Source of the DNA: Candidatus Faecivivens stercorigallinarum
GTDB lineage: Bacteria > Bacillota > Clostridia > Oscillospirales > Ruminococcaceae
Reading direction: 5' to 3'
NCBI GenBank assembly: GCA_018715465.1
Contig: DVLN01000087.1
Location: forward strand, 1-9,417
DNA: 9,417 nt
Positions 1 to 6,443 of this stretch are shown one piece after another (position 1 is the first letter of the stretch; every line of letters begins with the position of its first letter). The position numbers and the translations under genes were made by a program. Under the pieces are notes generated by a model. The model searched no databases. It was not told the origin of the DNA and saw only the letters and a program-made list of their open reading frames with translations.

Positions 1-15
1 GACACAATCTATTTT

Positions 16-57
16 TTGCGAGTGGTGCTGGACGTGATTTAATAGTATAAGTATAAG
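16..57 (+). promoter_or_regulatory. Weak promoter-like AT-rich tract before the first gene
   Basis: TTGCGA (16-21) followed after 16 bp by TTTAAT (38-43), and two overlapping TATAAG hexamers at 46-51 and 52-57, lie just upstream of the first coding region. None of the pairings is close to consensus, and the window begins only 15 bp earlier, so transcription could equally start further upstream. This is inference from hexamer similarity alone. Confidence 0.25.
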
Positions 58-69
58 TAAAGAGGATGG

Positions 70-573
70 TTGGAAAACCGGAAAAACAGCCGGACGACTG
101 CAAAGGAAAGGAGCGTGCGACTGCTGATGAATTTGAATCAGGAACTTTTCGCAGTCAAGTTGTATGAGATGGAACAGCAGTACAGCAAAATCCAGAGCCG
201 GATACGGATTTGCGGACAGCAAGACCATCAGACTGTCTGCGACGAACTGAAAAAAGCAAAGAATGAATACCATACGCATACCGCCGCACTGGAACAGAGT
301 GTGCATGGAAGCCGTTCACCAGCTGTGGCAGCACTTGCCCGTGTCCAGCTGGAATACAGTCAGGCGATGGAAAAAATGTCTATAGAAATGCTGGAAAAAT
401 GTATGAACGGGGAAGTGGACAGACAACCGGATGATCAGGCAGAGGCGGTCACCCTTTACGCGGAATATGCGATGGATTACGCGATGCAGACGATGCAGTA
501 CGCACTGATTGCGGCCCTGTCGGCAATGGATGTACAGCTTAGTGCGGATGAACAACGGAAAGGAGCAGACTGA
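70..573 (+). CDS. Unrecognised small helical protein encoded directly upstream of ftsH
   Basis: I do not recognise the family. The frame is open for 167 codons from TTG(70), but the start is ambiguous: TTG(70) has AAAGAGG only 4 bp upstream, while ATG(127) has AAAGGAG 13 bp upstream and would give a 148-residue protein beginning MNLNQELFAVK. I favour ATG(127) on codon grounds, though neither spacing is ideal. The protein is charged and predicted mostly helical, with a heptad-like Glu/Lys/Gln-rich first half, an HGSRSPAVAALA stretch in the middle and a Met/Tyr/Ala-rich C-terminal helix (EYAMDYAMQTMQYALIAAL). It has no signal peptide, clear membrane segment or metal motif. Its stop is 2 bp before the ftsH start, and the ftsH ribosome binding site lies inside its last codons, so the two are probably co-transcribed and translationally coupled. 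A role as FtsH partner, adaptor or substrate is only inference from position. Confidence 0.75.
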   Translation: MENRKNSRTTAKERSVRLLMNLNQELFAVKLYEMEQQYSKIQSRIRICGQQDHQTVCDELKKAKNEYHTHTAALEQSVHGSRSPAVAALARVQLEYSQAMEKMSIEMLEKCMNGEVDRQPDDQAEAVTLYAEYAMDYAMQTMQYALIAALSAMDVQLSADEQRKGAD

Positions 574-575
574 AG

Positions 576-2393
576 ATGCAGGAAGTGCAAAAGCCAAAAA
601 AACCATTGATTTTTTATTATGGAGTTGTGATTTTGGTTCTGTTGCTGTTCAATTTTTTTGCGATGCCGTGGATTGCCCAGCGGCAGGTGCGGGAGGTTGA
701 TTACGGTACCTTCATTGATATGGCAGAAGAGCAGCAGCTGGGACAGGTGGAAGTTCAGCAGCAGGAACAGCAGATTATTTTTACCAACAAAGACAATACC
801 GCGATTTTTAAAACCGGTATGATGCCTGACCCCGATCTGACCCAGCGTTTGGATGATTCAGGCGCCGTTTTTTCAGGAGAGATCGTCGAACAGGCCAATC
901 CGTTTATCAGTATTCTGCTAAGTTGGGTACTGCCGGTGGTCATTTTTATCGCAATCGGGCAGTATATGTCCAAAAAGCTGATGCAGCGGGCAGGCGGCCC
1001 AAATGCGATGATGTTCGGCAAATCCAACGCGAAAGTATATGTTAAATCATCTGAAGGCATTAAATTTTCGGATGTTGCGGGTGAGGATGAAGCGAAGGAA
1101 AGCCTGTCCGAGATTGTCGATTACCTGCATAACCCCGGAAAATACAGGGAGATCGGCGCGGCAATGCCCAAAGGTATCCTGCTGGTCGGCCCTCCCGGTA
1201 CCGGTAAAACCATGTTGGCCAAGGCGGTTGCCGGCGAGTCGAATGTCCCGTTCTTTTCGATGTCCGGTTCGGAATTTGTCGAAATGTTTGTCGGCATGGG
1301 CGCTTCCAAGGTGCGTGACCTTTTTAAGCAGGCAAAAGAAAAGGCACCCTGTATTGTTTTTATCGACGAGATCGACGCAATCGGTCAGAAACGTGACGGG
1401 CGTCTGAGCAGCAATGACGAGCGGGAACAGACACTCAACCAGCTCCTGACCGAGATGGACGGGTTTGAGGAAAATACCGGCGTTGTTATCCTGGCGGCGA
1501 CCAACCGCCCGGAATCGCTTGACCCGGCACTGACCCGTCCCGGACGGTTTGACCGGCGGGTTCCGGTCGAACTGCCCGACCTGAAAGGACGTGAGGCGAT
1601 CCTGCGGGTACATGCGAAGAAGATCAGGCTGGAACCGGGGGTTGATTTTTCGAAAATTGCCCGGATGGCTTCGGGAGCTTCCGGCGCAGAACTGGCAAAC
1701 ATCGTCAATGAAGCGGCACTGCGTGCGGTTCGGGATGGACGCAGCCAGGTGACACAAGCTGACTTGGAAGAGAGCATCGAAGTTGTCATTGCAGGCTATC
1801 AGAAGAAAAATGCGATTCTGACCGATGAAGAAAGAAAAGTTGTTGCTTATCATGAGGTCGGCCATGCGCTGGTGGCGGCGAAACAGTCCAACTCAGCTCC
1901 CGTGCAGAAGATCACGATTGTTCCCCGCACTTCCGGTGCGCTCGGGTATACGATGCAGGTGGAAGAAGGCAACCATTATCTGGTCAGCCAGCAGGAGCTG
2001 GAAAACAAGATCGCGACCCTGACTGGTGGTCGTGCAGCGGAGGAACTGGTCTTTCATTCGGCTTCGACCGGTGCTTCCAACGATATCGAGCAGGCGACCA
2101 AGCTCGCCCGCGCGATGATCACCCGATACGGCATGAGTCCAGACTTTGACATGGTGGCGCTGGAAATCGTCAGCAACCAGTATCTCGGCGGAGATGCAAA
2201 CCTTGCATGTTCGGCTGAAACCCAGACCGAGATTGACAGGCAAGTTGTCGGACTGGTCAGAAAGCAGCACCAGAAGGCAATCCGGATTCTGGAAGAAAAC
2301 CGGCAGAAGCTGGATGAGATTGCAGCGTATCTTTATGAGAAGGAAACGATTACCGGCGAAGAATTTATGCGGATACTGAATCAGCCAGCTTAA
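576..2393 (+). CDS. ftsH: ATP-dependent zinc metalloprotease FtsH
   Basis: This is a membrane-anchored AAA+ protease that extracts and degrades membrane and short-lived cytosolic proteins as a hexamer. At 605 residues it is a normal length for FtsH with a short C-terminus. Domains in order: transmembrane helix 1 (about 10-32), extracytoplasmic domain (about 35-107), transmembrane helix 2 (about 110-131), AAA+ module with Walker A GPPGTGKT (205-212), Walker B CIVFIDEIDA (259-268) and the second region of homology with arginine fingers R321 and R324, then the M41 peptidase domain. Zinc ligands are H426 and H430 in HEVGH with catalytic E427, and D503 in SNDIEQA as third ligand. The HEVGH form has Val where Ala is usual; all catalytic residues are present. 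Start ATG(576) has AAAGGAG at 559-565, 10 bp upstream. It is the second gene of a pair and is followed by a strong terminator. The usual tilS/hpt neighbours are not next to it, so it could be an additional FtsH paralogue; one window cannot decide. Confidence 0.97.
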   Translation: MQEVQKPKKPLIFYYGVVILVLLLFNFFAMPWIAQRQVREVDYGTFIDMAEEQQLGQVEVQQQEQQIIFTNKDNTAIFKTGMMPDPDLTQRLDDSGAVFSGEIVEQANPFISILLSWVLPVVIFIAIGQYMSKKLMQRAGGPNAMMFGKSNAKVYVKSSEGIKFSDVAGEDEAKESLSEIVDYLHNPGKYREIGAAMPKGILLVGPPGTGKTMLAKAVAGESNVPFFSMSGSEFVEMFVGMGASKVRDLFKQAKEKAPCIVFIDEIDAIGQKRDGRLSSNDEREQTLNQLLTEMDGFEENTGVVILAATNRPESLDPALTRPGRFDRRVPVELPDLKGREAILRVHAKKIRLEPGVDFSKIARMASGASGAELANIVNEAALRAVRDGRSQVTQADLEESIEVVIAGYQKKNAILTDEERKVVAYHEVGHALVAAKQSNSAPVQKITIVPRTSGALGYTMQVEEGNHYLVSQQELENKIATLTGGRAAEELVFHSASTGASNDIEQATKLARAMITRYGMSPDFDMVALEIVSNQYLGGDANLACSAETQTEIDRQVVGLVRKQHQKAIRILEENRQKLDEIAAYLYEKETITGEEFMRILNQPA

Positions 2394-2402
2394 CGATCAC
2401 AG

Positions 2403-2432
2403 GCGGAGGTCCGAACAGGGCCTCCGCTTTTT
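2403..2432 (+). terminator. Rho-independent terminator after ftsH
   Basis: A 10-bp GC-rich stem (2403-2412 with 2418-2427, one G-U pair) with loop GAACA is followed by TTTTT (2428-2432). It begins 9 bp after the ftsH stop and separates the ftsH unit from the surface-protein locus. Confidence 0.94.
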
Positions 2433-2527
2433 GTCTGTCATCCGGCAGAAAATTTGCCGAAAGCTGTTATATTTTTGATCAAAAAGGCGTTATAAAAGAA
2501 AAAGGTTTTTCAAATTCTTGACATTTT

Positions 2528-2553
2528 TGCAACTTTTTGTCAAAATAAAGTGT
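2528..2553 (+). promoter_or_regulatory. ECF-sigma-like promoter of the first surface-protein gene
   Basis: TGCAAC followed by TTTTT (2528-2538) and AAAGTGT (2547-2553) are arranged with 16 bp between AAC and GTGT. The same element, same spacing, precedes the next surface-protein gene (3978-4003). Known Bacillus ECF promoters carry an AAC-containing -35 (for example TGAAAC) about 16 bp from the -10, so this fits an ECF-type sigma factor. The element also has dyad symmetry (ACTTT, 10 bp, AAAGT), so an operator is an alternative. An upstream TTGACA (2518-2523) lacks a good -10 at the right distance. Transcription would start near 2560, just before the ribosome binding site. Confidence 0.5.
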
Positions 2554-2578
2554 AATCATAATAGAGGGGTGGTTTTCG

Positions 2579-3916
2579 ATGAAAAGATTTAGTATCCTTC
2601 TTTTAGCAGTCGTTTTGATTGGTGCGCTGGGCGTGATGACAGCGGTTCCGGTTTCTGCTCCAGGTGAGGACAGCCCGTCTCTTTCCAGCACAGCGGCAGA
2701 CAGTGAAGCGATAGAATATTCTGATACACCCGGCCTGACGGCCAGTGTCCCGCAGGACGGGCTGGTCACCCAAAACGGACAGACTGGTTATGATCTTTCA
2801 GGAGAAAAACAGACCGGTCTGCAATATATCGACGGAAAGGCGTATATTTTTGATGAAAGCGGCGAGATGTGCAAAAGTGGCTGGTATTCGGCGGAGGGAA
2901 GTTCGTTTTATCTTAACGACAACGGCGCCGGAGTTGTCAAATGCTGGCGGCTGGGGGAGGACGGCAAGTACCGTTACCTGAAAGCCGACGGAACCATGGC
3001 GGTCAATGAGTGGATTATTGATTATGGAATGATCTATTATGTCGGGGAAGACGGCAAAAAATTTACCGGTTCGCAAACCATCGACGGTGTTGCCTATCAG
3101 TTCGATGAGGATGGTGTTCTGGTGAGTGGGCTGATCGGGTTGCAGTACATCAGCGGCAAAGCCTATATCTTTGATGAAAACGGACATATGCAGAAGAGCG
3201 GCTGGTATACGGTCGACGGTGATTATTTTTATCTGAACGATAATGGAGCCGGTGTCGTCAGCTGCTGGCGGCTGGGGAAGGATGGCAAATACCGTTACCT
3301 GAAAGCCGATGGCAGGATGGCGGTTAATGAATGGATCGTCGATTACGGTGACACCTATTATGTTGGAGAGGACGGAAGAAAATTTACCGGAACCCAGACG
3401 ATTGACGGACAAACCTGCATCTTTGATGCCGATGGCGTGCTGATCAGCGATACGATCATCACCGGTCTGCGGTATATCGACGGTAAGGCATATATCTTTG
3501 ACGAAGCGGGCGTCATGTGCAAGAGCGGCTGGTATACAGCCGGCGGAGACTCCTTTTATCTGAATGACAATGGCGCCGGCGTTGTCAGCTGCTGGCGGCT
3601 GGGGGAGGACGGTAAATACCGTTACCTGAAAGCTGATGGAACGATGGCAGTCAACGAATGGGTTGTCGATTATGGTATTGCCTATTATGTCGGCGGGGAC
3701 GGCAAAAAATATACCGGAACCAGAATGATCGACGGAAAATCCTTTACTTTTGATCAGGATGGAAAACTGGTCAGTGGTCCGACCGGGCTGCATTATATCT
3801 GTGGCCGCGCCTATATCTTTGATCAGTACGGCAATATGCAGAAGAGCGGGCGGTTTGTCGCGGATGGCTATACATTTTATCTGGATGAAGAGGGTGCTGG
3901 CGTCTTCAGCAGCTGA
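2579..3916 (+). CDS. Secreted cell-wall-binding-repeat protein (repeats only)
   Basis: A 445-residue secreted protein. Residues 1-27 form a signal peptide (MKR, hydrophobic core, VPVSA); the Pro after Ala27 makes the exact cleavage site uncertain. A low-complexity linker follows, then DGLVTQNGQ (from residue 60) and about 107-residue repeats beginning GL(Q/R/H)YI-GKAYIF at residues 80, 187, 296 and 403. Each unit holds aromatic glycine-rich modules (SGWY, SFYLNDNGAGVV, CWRLGEDGKYRYLKADG, NEWIVDYG, YYVGEDGKKFTG) like the cell-wall/choline/glucan-binding repeats of Firmicutes (PF01473-like). No enzyme domain is visible, so a wall-attached surface or matrix role is inferred. The fourth unit ends part-way: the codon matching the conserved Trp of CWRLG is TGA. 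Start ATG(2579) has AGAGGGG 9 bp upstream. It is a tandem paralogue of the next gene, shares its promoter element and the TGGTTTTC leader before the ATG. No convincing terminator follows it. Confidence 0.9.
   Translation: MKRFSILLLAVVLIGALGVMTAVPVSAPGEDSPSLSSTAADSEAIEYSDTPGLTASVPQDGLVTQNGQTGYDLSGEKQTGLQYIDGKAYIFDESGEMCKSGWYSAEGSSFYLNDNGAGVVKCWRLGEDGKYRYLKADGTMAVNEWIIDYGMIYYVGEDGKKFTGSQTIDGVAYQFDEDGVLVSGLIGLQYISGKAYIFDENGHMQKSGWYTVDGDYFYLNDNGAGVVSCWRLGKDGKYRYLKADGRMAVNEWIVDYGDTYYVGEDGRKFTGTQTIDGQTCIFDADGVLISDTIITGLRYIDGKAYIFDEAGVMCKSGWYTAGGDSFYLNDNGAGVVSCWRLGEDGKYRYLKADGTMAVNEWVVDYGIAYYVGGDGKKYTGTRMIDGKSFTFDQDGKLVSGPTGLHYICGRAYIFDQYGNMQKSGRFVADGYTFYLDEEGAGVFSS
2816..3913 (+). repeat. Tandem coding repeats, about 320-327 bp per unit
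   Basis: Units begin at 2816, 3137, 3464 and 3785 (the last about 130 bp and incomplete). DNA identity is high in the segment encoding GAGVV-CWRL-EDGKYRYLKADG and the GKAYIFDE segment, suggesting recent duplication or gene conversion. The same segments recur in the next gene, so the whole 2.8-6.2 kb region is a potential homologous-recombination substrate. Confidence 0.9.
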
Positions 3917-3977
3917 TATTACAGCAAAATAGATAAATTAAATCATAATTCTTTGTTCATGTTTTATTTGAAAATCC

Positions 3978-4003
3978 TGCAACTTTTTCGGTATATAAAG
4001 TGT
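3978..4003 (+). promoter_or_regulatory. ECF-sigma-like promoter of the second surface-protein gene
   Basis: TGCAACTTTTT (3978-3988) and ATAAAGTGT (3995-4003) repeat the element before the first surface gene with identical spacing, while the six bases between differ (CGGTAT against GTCAAA). Conservation of two blocks with a divergent spacer indicates a functional two-part promoter or operator. No sigma-A hexamer pair fits as well. Predicted transcription start is near 4010, leaving a leader of about 105 nt. Confidence 0.5.
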
Positions 4004-4030
4004 GTTATGGTTAGAAAGCGGTCAGAAAGC

Positions 4031-4072
4031 CGGATATCCGATTTCCGTCCGCGTCATTCACAGGCCTGTGAA
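4031..4072 (+). promoter_or_regulatory. Two palindromes in the untranslated leader of the second surface-protein gene
   Basis: CGGATATCCG (4031-4040) is a perfect 10-bp palindrome, and TTCACAGGCCTGTGAA (4057-4072) is a perfect 16-bp palindrome. Both lie between the predicted promoter and the ribosome binding site. The second could be a dimeric regulator's operator or an RNA hairpin. The first surface gene has no such leader, so control of the two genes may differ here. Confidence 0.55.
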
Positions 4073-4115
4073 GCAAACTAAATAACTCAGCTGTCTTGTG
4101 AAGGAGTGGTTTTCC

Positions 4116-6443
4116 ATGACAAAGACCGGAAAGAAAATTCTGACCGCACTGATGATTGCAATGATCAGCCTGTCGGCTGTACCGATGGCTGTGCCAATGG
4201 CCGCGGAGTCTGTCTCCCAGCAGCAGAGTACGGTACAGGGAAGTTATGCCCAGTCGACTGATACGGCGACGTTTACCGGCAGCGGGACTGTGACCGCCGA
4301 ACTGTTTGAGCAGGTCTGCGGTGTGCGCAATTCGATTGATACAATCGTTTTGTCGGACGGCGTGACCGGCATTGCCGATCTAGGAAAAATGCAGATCAGG
4401 CGGATTATCCTGGGGAAAGACGTCGTGCAGTGTGATGCCTATGTCACATCTGAATACCGGCTTGACCCGGCCAATACCGCGTTTGAGGTTTATGATTCGG
4501 CGTTGTACAATGCCGATTACCGGATGCTGATTCGTGTTCCGACCAAAAAAACAAATCTGACCTACCCAGACGGGCTGGTTGCAATCGGTTCTTACGCCTT
4601 TGATGGCAATGAAGCGGACATTATCGTGGTTCCGTGGGGCGTTACCTCGATTCTTGAATGCGGATTGAGGAGCAAGGGACAGGTCAAGGTTGTACCGGAT
4701 ACGGTAACAAGGTTTGATCTGCCGTCGAGTTATCGTGACCCGGCCGGTGTTTATCTGTGGGCGGGAGAAAATGATGTGATTGAAAAGGCTGCCGAAGTTT
4801 ATTCGTTGGACGGTCAGAAAGATCAGTTTGAAGCGTTGTCCACCTACTGGCAGACTTTTTGCTACCGGCGGATTTCTGACGTCTGCAACGGCACTAAGGG
4901 CGAAAAGATCACAGGGTGGTATACCATCAGCGGACGTCCTCTCTACTTCCTGTCCAACGGCCAGCCGGCGACCGAATGGCAGCAGATCGGCCGCAGCTGG
5001 TATTATTTTGACGGAGCCGGTCAGATGCAGACCGGGATGCTGACGATCGAATCGGGGTATACCGACGCGATCACCGGCACTCAAAGCTATTACTTTGATC
5101 AGAATGGCGTGCTGCTGACCAATACAGAGGTTAAGTGGAAAGGTAAAACCTATACCATCAATAAATGGGGGATTGCATCCGAAAAAGGTACTGCACAGCC
5201 TGAGCTGGATGGTCTGGTTACCCAGAACGGAAAGACCTATTATTATGTCGACGGTATCCGGCAGACCGGGCTGCATTACATCAACGGCAAAGCCTATATT
5301 TTTGACCGGAATGGTGTGATGCAGAAATCCGGCTGGTATGAGGCGGAAGGCGATTCTTTTTACCTGAACGACTACGGAGCGGGCGTCGTCAAATGCTGGC
5401 GTCTGGGGACGGACGGCAAATACCGGTATCTGAAAGCTGACGGCAGGATGGCGGTCAATGAGTGGATCGTCGATTACGGCAAGACCTATTATCTTGGCGC
5501 GGATGGCAAGAAGTATACCGGAACCCGTGTCATTGACGGCGAGAGCTATACCTTTGATTCCAACGGCGTGCTGATCACCGAAACAACCGGCAGCCATAAA
5601 CCCGGGCTGCAATATATCAACGGCAAGGCCTATATCTTTGATGAAAACGGACAGATGCTCCGTTCCGGGTGGTATACGGCCGATGGTTCCTCTTTCTATC
5701 TGAATGACTATGGAGCAGGCGTCGTCAAGTGCTGGCGGCTGGGAACGGACGGCAAGTACCGTTACCTCAAGGCGAACGGCAGGATGGCCACCAATGAATG
5801 GGTTGTCGACTACGGGAAGACCTATTATGTTGGCGCGGACGGCAAAAAATATACCGGCACCCGCGTCATCGACGGCAAGAGCTATACCTTCGATTCTAAC
5901 GGCGTATTGATCACCGATCCCGGAAGTGGGAGCAGTTCCTCCGATTATGCCGTCAAATATGTCAATGGTAAGGCGTACATTTACGATGGCGACGGACAGA
6001 TGCTTCGCTCCGGGTGGTATACAGCTGGTGGCGCGTCCTATTACCTCAACGATTACGGCGCAGGTGTCGTCAAATGCTGGCGGCTGGGGACAGATGGCAA
6101 ATACCGCTATCTGGGCGCTGACGGGAAGATGAAAACCAACTGCTGGATCAAGGATTATGGCAGATGGTATTATGTCAAAGGGGATGGCACCCGGTATGAG
6201 TCCTGCTGGGTCAAATTCGGCGATAAGTGGTACTGGTTCGGCGGTTCGGGCAAGATGGCGGAAAGCCAGTGGCTGACGCTGAATGGAAAGAAATACTATT
6301 TCACCGAATCCGGCGCAATGGCAGCCAACCGCTGGATTCAGGACGGAAAATATTGGCATTATCTCGGTGCGGATGGGACGATTCTGACCAATACCCGTAC
6401 ACCGGATGGTTACCGGGTAGATTCACAGGGCAGGCTGGTATAA
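4116..6443 (+). CDS. Secreted BspA-like LRR protein with C-terminal cell-wall-binding repeats
   Basis: A 775-residue secreted protein. The frame is open from GTG(4098), but ATG(4116) is preferred because AAGGAG (4101-4106) lies 9 bp before it and a proper signal peptide then starts at residue 1 (MTKTGKK, hydrophobic core, cleavage near VPMAA at 26-30). Residues about 45-190 resemble BspA-type LRR_5 repeats (TIVLSDGVTGI, LDPANTAFEVYDSALYNADYR, AIGSYAFDGN). From about 267, aromatic cell-wall-binding modules begin (GWYTISGRPLYF, SWYYFDGAGQMQTG), then DGLVTQNGK at 365 and three long units near residues 385, 497 and 612 very similar to those of the preceding gene. Shorter W/Y repeats (WYWFGGSGKM, KKYYFTESGAM, YWHYLGADG) close the protein. 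No sortase LPXTG motif is present; attachment is inferred to be non-covalent through the repeats. Its TAA overlaps the ATG of the following sigma gene, so the two were translationally coupled. Exact binding ligand is unknown. Confidence 0.92.
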   Translation: MTKTGKKILTALMIAMISLSAVPMAVPMAAESVSQQQSTVQGSYAQSTDTATFTGSGTVTAELFEQVCGVRNSIDTIVLSDGVTGIADLGKMQIRRIILGKDVVQCDAYVTSEYRLDPANTAFEVYDSALYNADYRMLIRVPTKKTNLTYPDGLVAIGSYAFDGNEADIIVVPWGVTSILECGLRSKGQVKVVPDTVTRFDLPSSYRDPAGVYLWAGENDVIEKAAEVYSLDGQKDQFEALSTYWQTFCYRRISDVCNGTKGEKITGWYTISGRPLYFLSNGQPATEWQQIGRSWYYFDGAGQMQTGMLTIESGYTDAITGTQSYYFDQNGVLLTNTEVKWKGKTYTINKWGIASEKGTAQPELDGLVTQNGKTYYYVDGIRQTGLHYINGKAYIFDRNGVMQKSGWYEAEGDSFYLNDYGAGVVKCWRLGTDGKYRYLKADGRMAVNEWIVDYGKTYYLGADGKKYTGTRVIDGESYTFDSNGVLITETTGSHKPGLQYINGKAYIFDENGQMLRSGWYTADGSSFYLNDYGAGVVKCWRLGTDGKYRYLKANGRMATNEWVVDYGKTYYVGADGKKYTGTRVIDGKSYTFDSNGVLITDPGSGSSSSDYAVKYVNGKAYIYDGDGQMLRSGWYTAGGASYYLNDYGAGVVKCWRLGTDGKYRYLGADGKMKTNCWIKDYGRWYYVKGDGTRYESCWVKFGDKWYWFGGSGKMAESQWLTLNGKKYYFTESGAMAANRWIQDGKYWHYLGADGTILTNTRTPDGYRVDSQGRLV
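5268..6200 (+). repeat. Three long coding repeats of the wall-binding region
   Basis: Units start at about 5268, 5604 and 5949 (112-115 codons). Each carries GKAYI(F/Y), SGWY, YLNDYGAGVVKCWRLGTDGKYRYL and a YGxxYYxGADGKKY-like stretch. They are closer to one another (DYGAG, LGTDG) than to the preceding gene's units (DNGAG, LGEDG), which points to separate amplification or homogenisation within each gene. Ser/Gly-rich linkers (GSGSSSSD before the third) separate some units. Confidence 0.88.

Noticed and set aside
66..167. Short frame from ATG(66), possible leader peptide
   Set aside because: The ATG abuts its only ribosome-binding-like sequence, the peptide has no regulatory codon pattern, and it overlaps the first gene in another frame.
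1047..1865. 272-codon minus-strand open frame inside ftsH
   Set aside because: Antisense to the conserved AAA+ domain, with no recognisable protein features.
2798..3793. 331-codon minus-strand open frame
   Set aside because: Antisense shadow of the first surface-protein gene, same reasoning.
3917..3960. Terminator after the first surface-protein gene
   Set aside because: Only a 4-bp GCTG/CAGC stem is present, with no T-run after a stable hairpin.
4098..4115. GTG start six codons upstream for the second surface protein
   Set aside because: The GTG overlaps the AAGGAG ribosome binding site of ATG(4116), and the extra residues would precede a normal signal peptide.
2816..6200. CRISPR-like or noncoding tandem array
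   Set aside because: The repeats are about 320-345 bp, in frame and translate into conserved wall-binding modules.
4380..6359. 659-codon minus-strand open frame
   Set aside because: It is an antisense shadow of the repeat-rich surface-protein gene; the encoded peptide is low-complexity and repetitive only because the real gene repeats.
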